DNA from: Actinomyces wuliandei
Lineage (GTDB): Bacteria > Actinomycetota > Actinomycetes > Actinomycetales > Actinomycetaceae
DNA length: 64,000 nt
Assembly: GCF_004010955.1 (NCBI RefSeq)
Contig: NZ_CP025227.1
Span: forward strand, 2,046,001 to 2,110,000
Reading direction: 5' to 3'
Position 1 is the stretch's first letter. Every line of letters begins with the position of its first letter. Below the pieces are notes generated by a model. It was not told the origin of the DNA and ran no database searches. It was given only the letters and a program-made list of their open reading frames with translations. Below, piece by piece: positions 8,596 through 17,511 of this stretch. The position numbers were made by a program, and so were the translations under genes.

Positions 8596-8640
8596 GTGCC
8601 AGGGAGGGCAGTGCCAGGGAGGGCAGTGCCAGGGACGGCC
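8596..8640. repeat. 15-bp tandem repeat, three copies
   Basis: GTGCCAGGGAGGGCA at 8596-8610 and 8611-8625 is exact; the third copy (8626-8640) differs near its end. It lies between the response-regulator stop and the Nudix start. Confidence 0.9.
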
Positions 8641-8654
8641 CCAGGAACCAGAGG

Positions 8655-9416
8655 CTACGGACCAGAGGTACCTAGAGCATGGCTGACGACCTCTGTGCGC
8701 GACTGGCACTCCAGCAAGGTGAGCAGCTCGGAGACGTAGATGCGGACAGTGCCCTCACTGAGCCCGGTGCGGCGGGCGATCTCCCGGTTGGTCAGCCCGT
8801 CCAGGATCCCCTGGTAGACCGGGACCAGACGAGAAGGTATCCCGGTAGCGGTGCTGCTGACGTCGCCACCCCCGGACCCCGCATCACCAGACCCGTGACC
8901 GCCTGTATCACTGCCACCCGTGTCGCTGCTACCACCTGCCTCACCGTCGCTGCCATCCTCCCTGTCCCGTGGGTGCTGGACAAGTGCCTCAAGGAGGTCG
9001 CCAGGCCAGTCAGACAGCACCACCTGGCCCTCCGCCGCCCGCAGGAGCTGGTCACCCAGGCGAGGGGACCAGCCCTCGTTCTTGTCCACGAAGGCCACGA
9101 CACCCGCCTCGACCGCACCCTGCAAGACCCCCTCGCCCCTGTATGCGGTCATGACAGCCACGCGTCCACCATGGTCCGAGTACCGCAACCTCTTCAGCAG
9201 CGCGGAGGCACCCAGGTCGGTACTGTCCCAGTCTAAAATGACCAGGTCCACAGCCCGCTCCGCCAGGAAGCCCAGCGCCCGGCTCCCGTCGTCGGTGCAA
9301 CCCACCACGTCAAAGCGCGGACCCCCACCCAGGCCTGCCTCCAGGGCGCGGCGTGTGACGGAGGCGGCACCGACGACAAGGACCCGCAGGGGGCTGGCTG
9401 CCTCTTCTCCGGTCAT
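8655..9416 (-). CDS. LuxR-family response regulator with atypical receiver
   Basis: A 253-residue cytoplasmic DNA-binding regulator. Residues about 10-125 are a receiver domain with the likely phospho-acceptor Asp62 (VILDWDS), Thr90 and Lys112. The pair of acidic residues that normally follows strand 1 and binds magnesium is missing: strand 1 reads RVLVVGAASVTRR. A Gly/Ser/Asp-rich linker (about 150-185) leads to a LuxR/GerE helix-turn-helix near 195-245 (LTNREIARRTGLSEGTVRIYVSELL). The ATG has AGGAGGGAG 7 nt upstream. No histidine kinase is adjacent, so it is an orphan here. It may act independently of phosphorylation. Confidence 0.85.
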   Translation of the reverse strand: MTGEEAASPLRVLVVGAASVTRRALEAGLGGGPRFDVVGCTDDGSRALGFLAERAVDLVILDWDSTDLGASALLKRLRYSDHGGRVAVMTAYRGEGVLQGAVEAGVVAFVDKNEGWSPRLGDQLLRAAEGQVVLSDWPGDLLEALVQHPRDREDGSDGEAGGSSDTGGSDTGGHGSGDAGSGGGDVSSTATGIPSRLVPVYQGILDGLTNREIARRTGLSEGTVRIYVSELLTLLECQSRTEVVSHALGTSGP

Positions 9417-9764
9417 CGTGACTCCCTCCTACATCTCCCCCGGAGCGCTGCCAGCGTAACAGCCGCGCCCAGAACGGCCGTGATCTCTGGCTAGCGCAGG
9501 CCTTAACAGTCATCAGCGCCTTCCAGGCCACCTGCACCACGCTCAGCGGCAACCGATGGTGCGCCTCGGCTCGACCACGCAGGAGAGACCGGGCAGTAAC
9601 ACCAGGTAGCAGGTGTTGCGCCAGGTCCGCGACTCTCCTGCCACGGAAGCGATAAGCGCGCAGCCTGGCACGTGGTGGTTAGGTAGTGGTAGCGGGGCCT
9701 TCTCACCAGCAGGTAGGCTAACTGCGCCTTTCCCGGCACCTTCTCCCGGAACGACCATGTCCTG
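9417..9764. other. Intergenic region without recognisable gene
   Basis: About 350 nt upstream of the response-regulator start. Short ORFs exist on both strands but none has a recognisable domain or a good start. It should hold the promoter of the response regulator (minus). Confidence 0.5.
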
Positions 9765-9950
9765 ATGGCCGAGGAAGAAGGGGTCAGGGAGGAGGTGAGG
9801 GCCGTGCCCAGGAACCCGAGAGGTCGGCACGTCAAGGTCCGTCAGGGCCGGATAACGGCCCGGAAGGTGAGCGAACTGTTGAACGCTGTCGCTCACCTGG
9901 TCCGGGCCGTTGGTGTCCTGATGGATGCCCTCGGCCGGTGGTTCATCTGA
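9765..9950 (+). CDS. Small basic/amphipathic ORF of unknown function (tentative)
   Basis: A 61-codon ORF with a charged first half (MAEEEGVREEVRAV, then GRHVKVRQGRITARK) and an amphipathic, mostly hydrophobic second half (SELLNAVAHLVRAVGVLMD, then ALGRWFI). A strong 13-bp hairpin begins 13 nt after its stop, the main reason to list it. There is no convincing ribosome binding site, and an overlapping minus-strand ORF of 161 codons (9543-10028) also exists. It could be a regulatory or antimicrobial-type peptide, or not a gene. Confidence 0.3.
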   Translation: MAEEEGVREEVRAVPRNPRGRHVKVRQGRITARKVSELLNAVAHLVRAVGVLMDALGRWFI

Positions 9951-9962
9951 ACTGCCAGCCTC

Positions 9963-9996
9963 GGGGAGCCGCCCGCTTGCCTCCGGGCGGCTCCCC
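9963..9996. terminator. Strong 13-bp hairpin
   Basis: GGGGAGCCGCCCG (9963-9975) pairs perfectly with CGGGCGGCTCCCC (9984-9996) around an 8-nt loop. It sits 13 nt after the small plus-strand ORF and about 235 nt beyond the end of the minus-strand GH13 gene. Nothing else recognisable lies in 9997-10231. Confidence 0.65.
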
Positions 9997-10231
9997 ACCA
10001 GTATGCGCCACAGGTCAAGGACCGTCAACGCTGGAAGCCCTTACGCCAGAACCGTACTGGCCCGTCAGCCTCAGTCGCGACCTCGGAGCACAAGGTTGTC
10101 CCAGAGCTCTTCACCTTGCTTTCCCTGGGTGCCCGGACTGTCTCTGCGTCCTTGTACAGGGGCTGCTGCAGTCCCAGACGATAACCAGGAGCCGGTACCC
10201 CGGGCTCCCGGTGGACGGGCACCTCGGCGGC

Positions 10232-12130
10232 TCACCCCCGGTGCCGCAGCAGCACCGAGTCCCAGCCGCCCAGGCAGGACGGCACCCCCACATGACCAGA
10301 GGAGGGTCGTACCGCCGGGTCCGAGGCGTGCAGCAGCAGCGGCGCCCCCGACCACGCCCCTGCGTCCAGGCCCTCGGCACCCAGCGCCTCCCACAGGCCA
10401 CCCGGCCCCTCCAGCACCAGCTCCTCGCGCGAGCACTGGGCGATGAGCAGGAGCTGCTCACGCCCCGCCCGGGTCTCCAGCTCGCGCAGCACCACCCAGG
10501 CGGTGGGATGGTCGGCGGCCAGCAGGCGGAAGGTCCCCAGGGCCAGGGCCTCGTCGTCGTGGCGCAGGGCGATGAGCGCCCGGTAGTGCTCGAAGACCGA
10601 CCCCGCCACCCCCACCTGGGCGGCGGCGTTGACCTCCCGGTACCCCGGCGTCACCGGCATCCACGGGTGCCCCGTGGTGAACCCGGCGTGCTCGGCGTCG
10701 GACCACTGCACCGGGGTGCGGGCGTTGTCCCGCGAGCTGACACGCATCGCCGACAGCAGCGCGGCCGGGTCCTCCCCCTGGCCGACCCGCTCGTGGAAGT
10801 AGTTGACCGACTCCAGGTCCCGGTAGTCCTCGATCCGCTCCAGCACCGTGTTGACCATCCCCAGCTCCTCGCCCTGGTAGACGTAGGGCGTGCCCCGGTG
10901 CGCGTGAAGGATGCTGGCCAGGGTCTTGGCGGACAGCTCGCGCCAGGCCGGGTCGTCGTCACCGAACCGGGAGACAGCGCGCGGCTGGTCGTGGTTGTCC
11001 CAGTACAGGGAGTTCCAGCCGGTCTCTGCCAGGTCACCGGCTGCGAGGGCAGCGCCCGCTGCCGCCCCGGCACCGCCACCTTCTGCCACGGCCTGCGGAG
11101 CCAGCCCCTCCTGCCAGGAGGCCAGGTTGCGCTTGAGAGCCACCAGGTCCACCGGCACCGGGTCGAACTTGCCGCCCGGCCCCTCGGCCAGGGTCATGTG
11201 CTCGAACTGGAAGACCATGTCCAGCTCACCGCGCTGCGGTCCGGTGTAGAGCCGCGCCTGGTCGCAGGTCACCCCAGGCATCTCCCCCACCGTGATGACG
11301 TGACCCGACCGGGGAGCGAAGACCTCCCGGCTCATCTCCGCCAGGAACTCGTGGATACGGGGGCCGTTGGCCGCAGCAGCCAGCCCCGACCCGTACAGGT
11401 CCCCCTCGCCCCGGGGCGCGTCGGCCAGCGGGTAGGTCTTGGAGACCAGGTTGATGACGTCCATGCGGAAGCCGTCCACTCCCCGGTCCAGCCACCAGGT
11501 CATCATGTCGTAGACGGCTCGGCGGACCTGCGGGTTCTCCCAGTTGAGGTCAGGCTGCTTCGGGGAGAACAGGTGGAGGTAGAACTCACCGCTGACCTCG
11601 TCCCAGGACCATGCCGGGCCGGAGAAGGCCGAGCCCCAGTTGGTGGGCTCGGTACCGGGCTGCCCCGGCTCCAGCCCCTCCACCTGGCGGGCAGGCCGCC
11701 AGATGTACCAGTCACGCCGGGCCGAGGCGGGTGAGGAGCGGCTGTCGCGGAACCACTCGTGCTCGTCGCTGGTGTGGTTGACGACCAGGTCCATGACCAG
11801 GCGCATGCCGCGCTGGTGGAGTCCCGAGATGAGGGCGTCCAGGTCCTCCAGGGTCCCGAACAGGGGGTCGACGTCGCGGTAGTCGGAGATGTCGTAGCCG
11901 TTGTCGTCCTGCGGGGAGCGGTAGACGGGGCTGAGCCAGACCACGTCCACCCCCAGGGCGTCCAGGTAGTCCAGGCGGGAGGTGATGCCCGGGATGTCGC
12001 CGTACCCGTCGCCGTTGGTGTCCTGGAAGGAGCGCGGGTAGACCTGGTAGACGACGGCTCGGCGCCACCAGTCCTCCTCGGTGCCGACGTGCCGGGCGGA
12101 GACGACCAGGGGCGGGGTGGAGACGCTCAT
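10232..12130 (-). CDS. GH13 alpha-glucosidase / oligo-1,6-glucosidase
   Basis: A 632-residue cytoplasmic glycoside hydrolase that releases glucose from maltose- or isomaltose-type oligosaccharides. The (beta/alpha)8 barrel starts WWRRAVVYQVYPRSF and contains all GH13 markers: the calcium-type NTNGDGYGDIPGI-like loop (DTNGDGYGDIPGI), VMDLVVNHTSDEH, nucleophile Asp224 (GFRMDVINL), acid/base Glu283 (VGEMPG) and Asp381 (DNHDQPR). QPDLNWENP is typical of the GH13_31 oligo-1,6-glucosidase group. The ATG at 12130 has GAAGGA 7 nt upstream; the 56-codon upstream extension would run through the 11-bp repeats. It is divergent from the GH31 gene, which suggests joint control of alpha-glucan use. Confidence 0.92.
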   Translation of the reverse strand: MSVSTPPLVVSARHVGTEEDWWRRAVVYQVYPRSFQDTNGDGYGDIPGITSRLDYLDALGVDVVWLSPVYRSPQDDNGYDISDYRDVDPLFGTLEDLDALISGLHQRGMRLVMDLVVNHTSDEHEWFRDSRSSPASARRDWYIWRPARQVEGLEPGQPGTEPTNWGSAFSGPAWSWDEVSGEFYLHLFSPKQPDLNWENPQVRRAVYDMMTWWLDRGVDGFRMDVINLVSKTYPLADAPRGEGDLYGSGLAAAANGPRIHEFLAEMSREVFAPRSGHVITVGEMPGVTCDQARLYTGPQRGELDMVFQFEHMTLAEGPGGKFDPVPVDLVALKRNLASWQEGLAPQAVAEGGGAGAAAGAALAAGDLAETGWNSLYWDNHDQPRAVSRFGDDDPAWRELSAKTLASILHAHRGTPYVYQGEELGMVNTVLERIEDYRDLESVNYFHERVGQGEDPAALLSAMRVSSRDNARTPVQWSDAEHAGFTTGHPWMPVTPGYREVNAAAQVGVAGSVFEHYRALIALRHDDEALALGTFRLLAADHPTAWVVLRELETRAGREQLLLIAQCSREELVLEGPGGLWEALGAEGLDAGAWSGAPLLLHASDPAVRPSSGHVGVPSCLGGWDSVLLRHRG

Positions 12131-12213
12131 AGGGATCCTTCTACGACAGTGGAGACGGCAGGGCTGGGGGCGCTGGGGCCAGCCCGACGGACAGCCGATT
12201 CTGCCAGACTTGC

Positions 12214-12432
12214 TGCACATCTTCACCAGCGCGCGGCGCTCACCAGCACCCTCTCTCGAAAGCTGATCCTTGAGACTGCGCGGTTCCGACCGGCACATCC
12301 CTCACCCGTCGGTGCCGAAGATGTGCACGACCACTCTCGCTGCACATCTTCAGCCCTCGAGCCTGGAGGCGCAACCAGCCGACTCGCGTGCTCCTGCGGA
12401 TACATCCTCCGTACAACCACTGAAGATGTGCA
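12214..12432. repeat. Four alternating copies of an 11-bp word (locus 1)
   Basis: TGCACATCTTC at 12214-12224 and 12341-12351, and its exact reverse complement GAAGATGTGCA at 12317-12327 and 12422-12432. The two central copies face each other as an inverted repeat with a 13-nt loop; the outer ones are 92 and 70 nt away. The sequence between copies is not similar to that of the second locus (27581-27789). It occupies the GH13/GH31 divergent promoter region. Confidence 0.9.
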
Positions 12433-12506
12433 CTTCCTCATACACCGCATACCTCCCATACACGCCTCCAGGTGCGCCGCGCCCCCCGAGGTGCCACCCT
12501 TCTGCC

Positions 12507-15233
12507 ATGACCTTCCCGCTGTCGCGCGGCCCCGACACCCCGCGCCCGGCCCCGGCCCACCCTGAGGCCCTGGTGACTGGCCCCACCTACCGGTTCACGG
12601 TGCTCACCAGCCGACTCATCCGCATGGAGCACTCCCCCACCGGGACCTTCACCGACGCCGCCACCCAGCTCGTCACCACCCGCGACCTGGGCAAGCCCCC
12701 CGCCTTCCACGTCACGACCGGTCCGGACCGGGTGGAGGTCGTCACCGACCACCTCCACCTCACCCACGTGCCCTCCCTGGGCTTCACCCGCTCCGGGCTC
12801 AACGTGCGCCTGCGCCAGGCCACCGCCTCCCCCCACGGCGGCGCCTGGTACCACGGTGACACCTGGGACCCCGAGGAGTCCTTCCCGACCAACCTGGGTG
12901 GCACCACCCGCACCCTCGACGAGGTGGACGGACGCACCGCCGTGGACCCCGGCCTGCTGTCCCTGACCGGGATCGCGGTGCTAGACGACTCCGGCTCCCT
13001 GCTGCTGACCCAGGATGAGTGGGTCGTGCCCCGCACCCGGGACGGCGCCGCCGACTACCCCTGGGGCGGTGCCCAACGTGGCCCCCGGGACGGCTCCCAG
13101 GGCACCGCCCAGGAGCTCCACCAGGCGGCCCAGGACCTCTACCTCTTTGGTTACGGCCAGGACTACCGCGCCGCCCTGAGCGACTTCTTCCGCCTCACCG
13201 GCCCCAGCCCGCTCATCCCTCGGGCGCTGCTGGGCAACTGGTGGAGCCGCTACCATGCCTACAGCGCCGAGGAGTACCTGGCGCTCATGGACCGCTTTGC
13301 CGCCGAGGGCCTGCCCTTCTCCGTGGCCGTCATCGACATGGACTGGCACCTGGTCGACATCGACCCGGCGATCGGCACGGGGTGGACGGGCTACACCTGG
13401 AACCGCGACCTCTTCCCGGACCCCCGCTCCTTCCTGGAGGCCCTGCACCAGCGCGGCATGCTGGTCACCCTCAACGTCCACCCGGCCCAGGGCGTGCGCC
13501 GCCACGAGGAGGCCTACGAGGCGGTGTGCACCGACCTGGGCCTGGACCCGGCGGCCGGGGAGGACATCCCCTTCAACATCGCGGACCGCGACTTCGTACG
13601 AGCCTACCTGGAGCAGGTGCACCGCCCCCTGGAGGAGCAGGGCGTGGACTTCTGGTGGCTGGACTGGCAGCAGGGAGGCACCACGACCCTCCCCGGCCTG
13701 GACCCCTTGTGGATGCTCAACCACGTCCACTACCTCGACTCCGGCCGCCGGGGGCGCCGCCCGGTCACCTTCTCCCGCTACGCCGACCCTTCCAGCCACC
13801 GCACCCCCATCGGCTTCTCCGGGGACACGGTCGCCACCTGGGACTCCCTGCGCTTCCAGCCGGAGTTCACCGCGACAGCAGCCAACATCGGCTACTACTG
13901 GTGGTCCAACGACATCGGCGGGCACATGCTGGGCCAGCGCGACGACGACATGGCCGCCCGCTGGGTCCAGCTGGGCTGCTTCTCCCCGGTCAACCGACTG
14001 CACTCCACCTCCTCAGAGTTCAACTCCAAGGAGCCGTGGCGCTACCGCCGTGACGCCCGCGCCACCATGGGCGCCTACCTGCGGCTGCGCCACCGTCTGG
14101 TCCCCTACCTCTACACCTGGGCCAGGCGCTCGGCGAGCGAGGGCGTCGGCCCGGTACGCCCTGTCTACCACGACTACCCGGACCAGGCGGGTGCTTACGA
14201 GCTCCGTCGGACCTTCCTCTTCGGGGACCTGCTGGTGGTGCCGTTCACCAGCCCCCTGGACCCTGTGACGGGCCTGGGACGTGAGCCTGCCTGGCTGCCT
14301 GACGGCGTGTGGTACGACCTGCCCACCGGGCGCCGCTACGACGCCACCAGCGCGGCCGGTGAGGGCAGCGGGCGCAGGCTCATCCTGTCCAGGCCTCTGG
14401 AGCGCACCGTGGTCCTGGCGCGTGCGGGCTGCGTCATCCCTCTGGCGGGCAGTGTGGACGAGCCCGCCGCCCACAACCCGCGCGAACTGGAGCTGGTGGT
14501 CGTCCCCGGTGCCGACGGCGGCACCGTCCTGGAGGAGGACGACGGGGCGGCGTCCCCCGGGCCGCAGGCCGTGGCCCGCACGGTGGTCGAGCTGGAGTGG
14601 GCCGACCGCCAGGAGCAGGACCACCGGGAGCCAGGCTTCCAGGAGACGAGCCGTCAAGTGACGGACGACCAGGAGCCGGGCGCCCAGGCGAGGGCGGGTG
14701 CTACGACGGGCCACCAGGGGCGGGCCGTCGTGCGCGTCCGGCTTGAGGGGGCCGCCCACGTGGTGCCGCAGGCACGGCACCTGCGGCTGCGGCTCCTGGC
14801 GGGCTCCTGCTCGGGGGCGGTACTGCGGCACGCGCGAGGCCACGCCCCCGGCCCACCCGTCAGCACCACAGGCTCCGCCGACTCCACCAGCCTCACCGGC
14901 CCGGGCCCCGCAGAGCCCACAGCGCTCCCCGTGAGGCGGGTCGAGGCCGACGGCTTCACCCTGGGCGCGGGCACCGAGGTGGACCTGGGCTGGCTGAGCG
15001 CCCAGGAGCTGGTTGACGGCGTGGAGGTGGTGCTAGCCGACGCCGTGCAGGCTCCGGCACCCTGGCCCCAGGAGGTCTACGACCTTCTGGAGGCCGCACA
15101 GCTGCCCTACGAGGTCAAGGACCGCTCCTGGGCGGCGGTGCAGCGGGGGCTGGATGGGGCCGCGCTGCTGGCCGAGCTGGAGGCCGTGGGCCTGCCCGAG
15201 ACCCTGCGCAGCGCGGTCGCCGAGCTTTTATGA
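12507..15233 (+). CDS. GH31 family glycosidase (alpha-glucosidase/alpha-xylosidase type)
   Basis: A 908-residue retaining alpha-glycosidase, with no signal peptide, so probably cytoplasmic. An N-terminal beta-sandwich (about 20-200) precedes the catalytic barrel. GH31 landmarks are present: NWWSRYHAYSAEEYLALMDRF, AVIDMDWHLVD, nucleophile Asp386 in FWWLDWQQG, acid/base Asp440 in FSGDT, and WWSNDIGGHM. The C-terminal part (about 690-850) has low-complexity insertions, unusual for the family. The ATG at 12507 is the first in-frame start close to the conserved sandwich; the ribosome binding site is weak. The divergent GH13 gene and shared promoter suggest a small alpha-glucan regulon. Exact linkage specificity cannot be read from sequence. 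Confidence 0.9.
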   Translation: MTFPLSRGPDTPRPAPAHPEALVTGPTYRFTVLTSRLIRMEHSPTGTFTDAATQLVTTRDLGKPPAFHVTTGPDRVEVVTDHLHLTHVPSLGFTRSGLNVRLRQATASPHGGAWYHGDTWDPEESFPTNLGGTTRTLDEVDGRTAVDPGLLSLTGIAVLDDSGSLLLTQDEWVVPRTRDGAADYPWGGAQRGPRDGSQGTAQELHQAAQDLYLFGYGQDYRAALSDFFRLTGPSPLIPRALLGNWWSRYHAYSAEEYLALMDRFAAEGLPFSVAVIDMDWHLVDIDPAIGTGWTGYTWNRDLFPDPRSFLEALHQRGMLVTLNVHPAQGVRRHEEAYEAVCTDLGLDPAAGEDIPFNIADRDFVRAYLEQVHRPLEEQGVDFWWLDWQQGGTTTLPGLDPLWMLNHVHYLDSGRRGRRPVTFSRYADPSSHRTPIGFSGDTVATWDSLRFQPEFTATAANIGYYWWSNDIGGHMLGQRDDDMAARWVQLGCFSPVNRLHSTSSEFNSKEPWRYRRDARATMGAYLRLRHRLVPYLYTWARRSASEGVGPVRPVYHDYPDQAGAYELRRTFLFGDLLVVPFTSPLDPVTGLGREPAWLPDGVWYDLPTGRRYDATSAAGEGSGRRLILSRPLERTVVLARAGCVIPLAGSVDEPAAHNPRELELVVVPGADGGTVLEEDDGAASPGPQAVARTVVELEWADRQEQDHREPGFQETSRQVTDDQEPGAQARAGATTGHQGRAVVRVRLEGAAHVVPQARHLRLRLLAGSCSGAVLRHARGHAPGPPVSTTGSADSTSLTGPGPAEPTALPVRRVEADGFTLGAGTEVDLGWLSAQELVDGVEVVLADAVQAPAPWPQEVYDLLEAAQLPYEVKDRSWAAVQRGLDGAALLAELEAVGLPETLRSAVAELL

Positions 15234-15419
15234 GCTGTAAGCGAGCACCGTCAGCGCATCTGGCCCCATGGAGTTGGCCGCAGACCGTGCCATGCTCTGC
15301 CCTGGTGCACCCCGGCCTGCCGACGAGGCCCAGGGCTCTCCGGCTTTCCGCGACCTTGCCTGTGCTCGTCACACTCAGCCCAGGCACAGCGGCCTGAAGA
15401 CGCACACCTAAGGTACGCC

Positions 15420-16511
15420 TTAAGAGTCCAGGCGGATGACGACGTCACGGTGACGGGCTCCCGGGACACCAGTGGCGGTAATGCTGACCTCCTGGACCGA
15501 GCCGTCCGTCCTGCGCAGCCTGACCCGCACAGCACGGGTAGGCTCTGTGCTGCCCACCGCCTCCGCCATCAGGGAGTGCAGCTCCACCAGGTCCTCTGGG
15601 GAACCGTCAACGAGCCCCCTGAGGCCCCCGACGTAGTCGAGACGCTCCCGCCGCCACGACGGTGATGTCATGAGAACATCGAGTGTCATCGCATCGACGA
15701 CCGCCATCGGCTCCCTGGCCAGCCCCATGACCCCATGCAGCACGTCGTCAACCCGGGCCGCACTGTCGTCCTGCTCAAAAGCCATGTCGCGGAAAGTCTC
15801 AGGCACCTCGTAGCTCAAACCCAGCAGAATGATCTTGTCATCATGCGGAGCAACTGGAGCGGCCGTACCGACCGAGCGCAGGTGGCGCCTTCCCCGTACG
15901 GGCGAGCCGTAGCCTGTCACTACATGGTAGGTGAGATACCTGTACACACCCGCCGTACCTGGCAGCCCGTCACGAATCCCGTCCCGGACTGACCGGTTGA
16001 CCCGCATCTGGTCCGCCTGGTCGACCAGCTCGTTTGCCCACTCACCCACCTCCCAGTAGCCCCGCTGCTGCTGGGCCGCACCCGAGTCGACGTCGTAGAT
16101 GAGAAAGAGGTTGCGGTCCCAGTAGGTGCGTCTGCGCGGGGTGGGCTCACCGTCCTCGTCCCGCTCGATCTCCCACTCCCACGACCCCACCAGAGGGAGG
16201 TCAGGAATACTAGCCTCGGCGGGGAAGACTCCCGCCAACACACCGACAGTCCTGGCTGAGCGGGGCGAGCCTACCGGGTGCAGCTTGACGACCCACTGGG
16301 TCCCGGCATGCGAGACCTCCTCGCGGACATGCCTGACGTCCTGGGCGGCTCGGGCCACCCGCCCCTCGTCCAGAAGCAGCCGACGCGTCAGGGAGCGGGA
16401 GACCTTGCGTGCCGAGACAGGCCCGCAGGGCTGGTCGTCAACGAGCACCAGCTGCCTGAGGTCCTGGCCGCAGAACAGTCCCCAGGAACCAACGTCGAAC
16501 GGTATAGACAC
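15420..16511 (-). CDS. GAF/PAS-like sensory protein (DUF5593-type, tentative)
   Basis: A 363-residue soluble protein. The first about 190 residues look like a GAF-type fold (VSIPFDVGSWGLFCGQDLRQLVLVDD, then THWVVK-like and SWEWEIERDEDGEPTPRRRTYWDRNL), and about 270-363 look like a PAS-type fold (EPMAVVDAMTLDVLMTSPSW, ending GVPGARHRDVVIRLD). I associate this layout with DUF5593 proteins of actinobacteria, thought to be ligand or redox sensors, but this is from memory. The GTG at 16511 has an AAAGGA motif 9 nt upstream; the much longer ORF upstream lacks any plausible start. No output domain is visible, so a partner protein would be needed for signalling. Confidence 0.55.
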   Translation of the reverse strand: MSIPFDVGSWGLFCGQDLRQLVLVDDQPCGPVSARKVSRSLTRRLLLDEGRVARAAQDVRHVREEVSHAGTQWVVKLHPVGSPRSARTVGVLAGVFPAEASIPDLPLVGSWEWEIERDEDGEPTPRRRTYWDRNLFLIYDVDSGAAQQQRGYWEVGEWANELVDQADQMRVNRSVRDGIRDGLPGTAGVYRYLTYHVVTGYGSPVRGRRHLRSVGTAAPVAPHDDKIILLGLSYEVPETFRDMAFEQDDSAARVDDVLHGVMGLAREPMAVVDAMTLDVLMTSPSWRRERLDYVGGLRGLVDGSPEDLVELHSLMAEAVGSTEPTRAVRVRLRRTDGSVQEVSITATGVPGARHRDVVIRLDS

Positions 16512-16994
16512 CCTGTCAGGTCCTTTCCTTGTCCAGCCTGGCCTGATCCAGCCCGGCAGAATGTGCCCACGGCATGCCGCTCCTGCGTGGCACGTCCGGC
16601 ACAGCCCAGATAGTAGAGTAACGAAAGAACAACGAGTCAGGACTTGTACCCCTGCGTCGGCAGACGGCAGGCGGTGTCCGGTGCGTTGGTAGACGACACA
16701 CGGTATCCGCCGCCCTCCTGCCGGAGGAGGCTGAGACCACGTGACATCTCTGAGTTGCGCCCGCCACGCCCGTCTCTGCGGCGCAGGACGGCCTGTCGGC
16801 GCCCGGGAACTCCCTGTTTCGCCTATTGCGGCATCCCCCACCTCCTCCTTCCCCGGACCTGCACAGTGGCAGCCGTCCGCAGCACGCCGCCCACCACCGC
16901 TGACGGTCGCGCGCGCCCCGACAACATCCCCACGACTTCCACGACGCGGACCCAACGAGCCGACAGCCACGACACGACCCCCACGGAGAACACC
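16512..16994. other. Divergent intergenic region
   Basis: About 480 nt between the sensor-like gene (minus) and the small hypothetical gene (plus). A slightly AT-richer patch near 16605-16640 could hold promoters for either. No gene, RNA or repeat was recognised. Confidence 0.5.
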
Positions 16995-17354
16995 ATGCCA
17001 CTGACCATCACCCCCCTTCAGGACACCCGGAGCCCGGGGGACGCCACCCACCCCACCAACGACCCCAGCCACCTGTGGCAGGGCACGATCGACGCCATGA
17101 GCGCCATGATCATCGTGCTCCCGGACAACAGCACCGACGGCCGCGCCCGCAGCGACATCTACAACCTCTACCTGGGCGACGGCGACCGCCCTGCCGCCAC
17201 CTTGGAGGTCGATATCGACACCGCCCGTGTCGTGGGACGCACCGGGTTCGGCTCCGCCCTGCCCAGCGGCCACACCGCCATCGACGCCCTCACCGAGATC
17301 GTGCGCACCCACCGTGCAATCGTCATGGACCACGTGGAGGACCACGTGGAGTAG
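16995..17354 (+). CDS. Hypothetical acidic protein, 119 aa
   Basis: Not recognised. It is an acidic, soluble protein with alternating strands and helices (SHLWQGTIDAMSAMIIVLPD, then LEVDIDTARVVGRTGFGSAL, then IDALTEIVRTHRAIVMDHV), no signal peptide and no membrane segment. The ATG at 16995 is preceded by CGGAGA about 6 nt away. Much longer in-frame extensions are arginine/proline-rich and look non-coding. It is followed 157 nt later by the MFS exporter on the same strand. Confidence 0.55.
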   Translation: MPLTITPLQDTRSPGDATHPTNDPSHLWQGTIDAMSAMIIVLPDNSTDGRARSDIYNLYLGDGDRPAATLEVDIDTARVVGRTGFGSALPSGHTAIDALTEIVRTHRAIVMDHVEDHVE

Positions 17355-17511
17355 GCAGAGCAGCCCACGGGGGCAGCCCCCGCCAGCCCTCGTGACCGTG
17401 CCGCCACCGACGTGCCAGACGCCTCATCTTTCCCCGGCGCCTCCTGCAAACAACCGAGTGGCAGAATGGCTGGACGACGCCCCTCCCGGCGTCGCCCAGC
17501 CCAGGAGAGAG

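Noticed and set aside
8596..8640. Tandem 15-bp repeats as a CRISPR or coding repeat
   Set aside because: Directly abutting units without spacers; the Nudix start with a strong ribosome binding site lies inside the 3' side, so they are untranslated.
9543..10028. 161-codon minus-strand ORF in the 9.4-10.2 kb gap (starts MTVLDLWRILVGSR)
   Set aside because: The start resembles a Wzz-type N-terminus, but no membrane helix or further family sequence follows.
9938..11734. Long plus-strand ORF (598 codons) across the GH13 gene
   Set aside because: It is the antisense shadow of the GH13 gene, rich in His/Gln/Val/Gly as expected from high-GC third positions, with no domain. Similar shadows lie opposite lysA, argS, kgd and pcrA.
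12214..12432. 11-bp words as a CRISPR array
   Set aside because: Too short, alternating orientation, uneven spacing, no cas genes.
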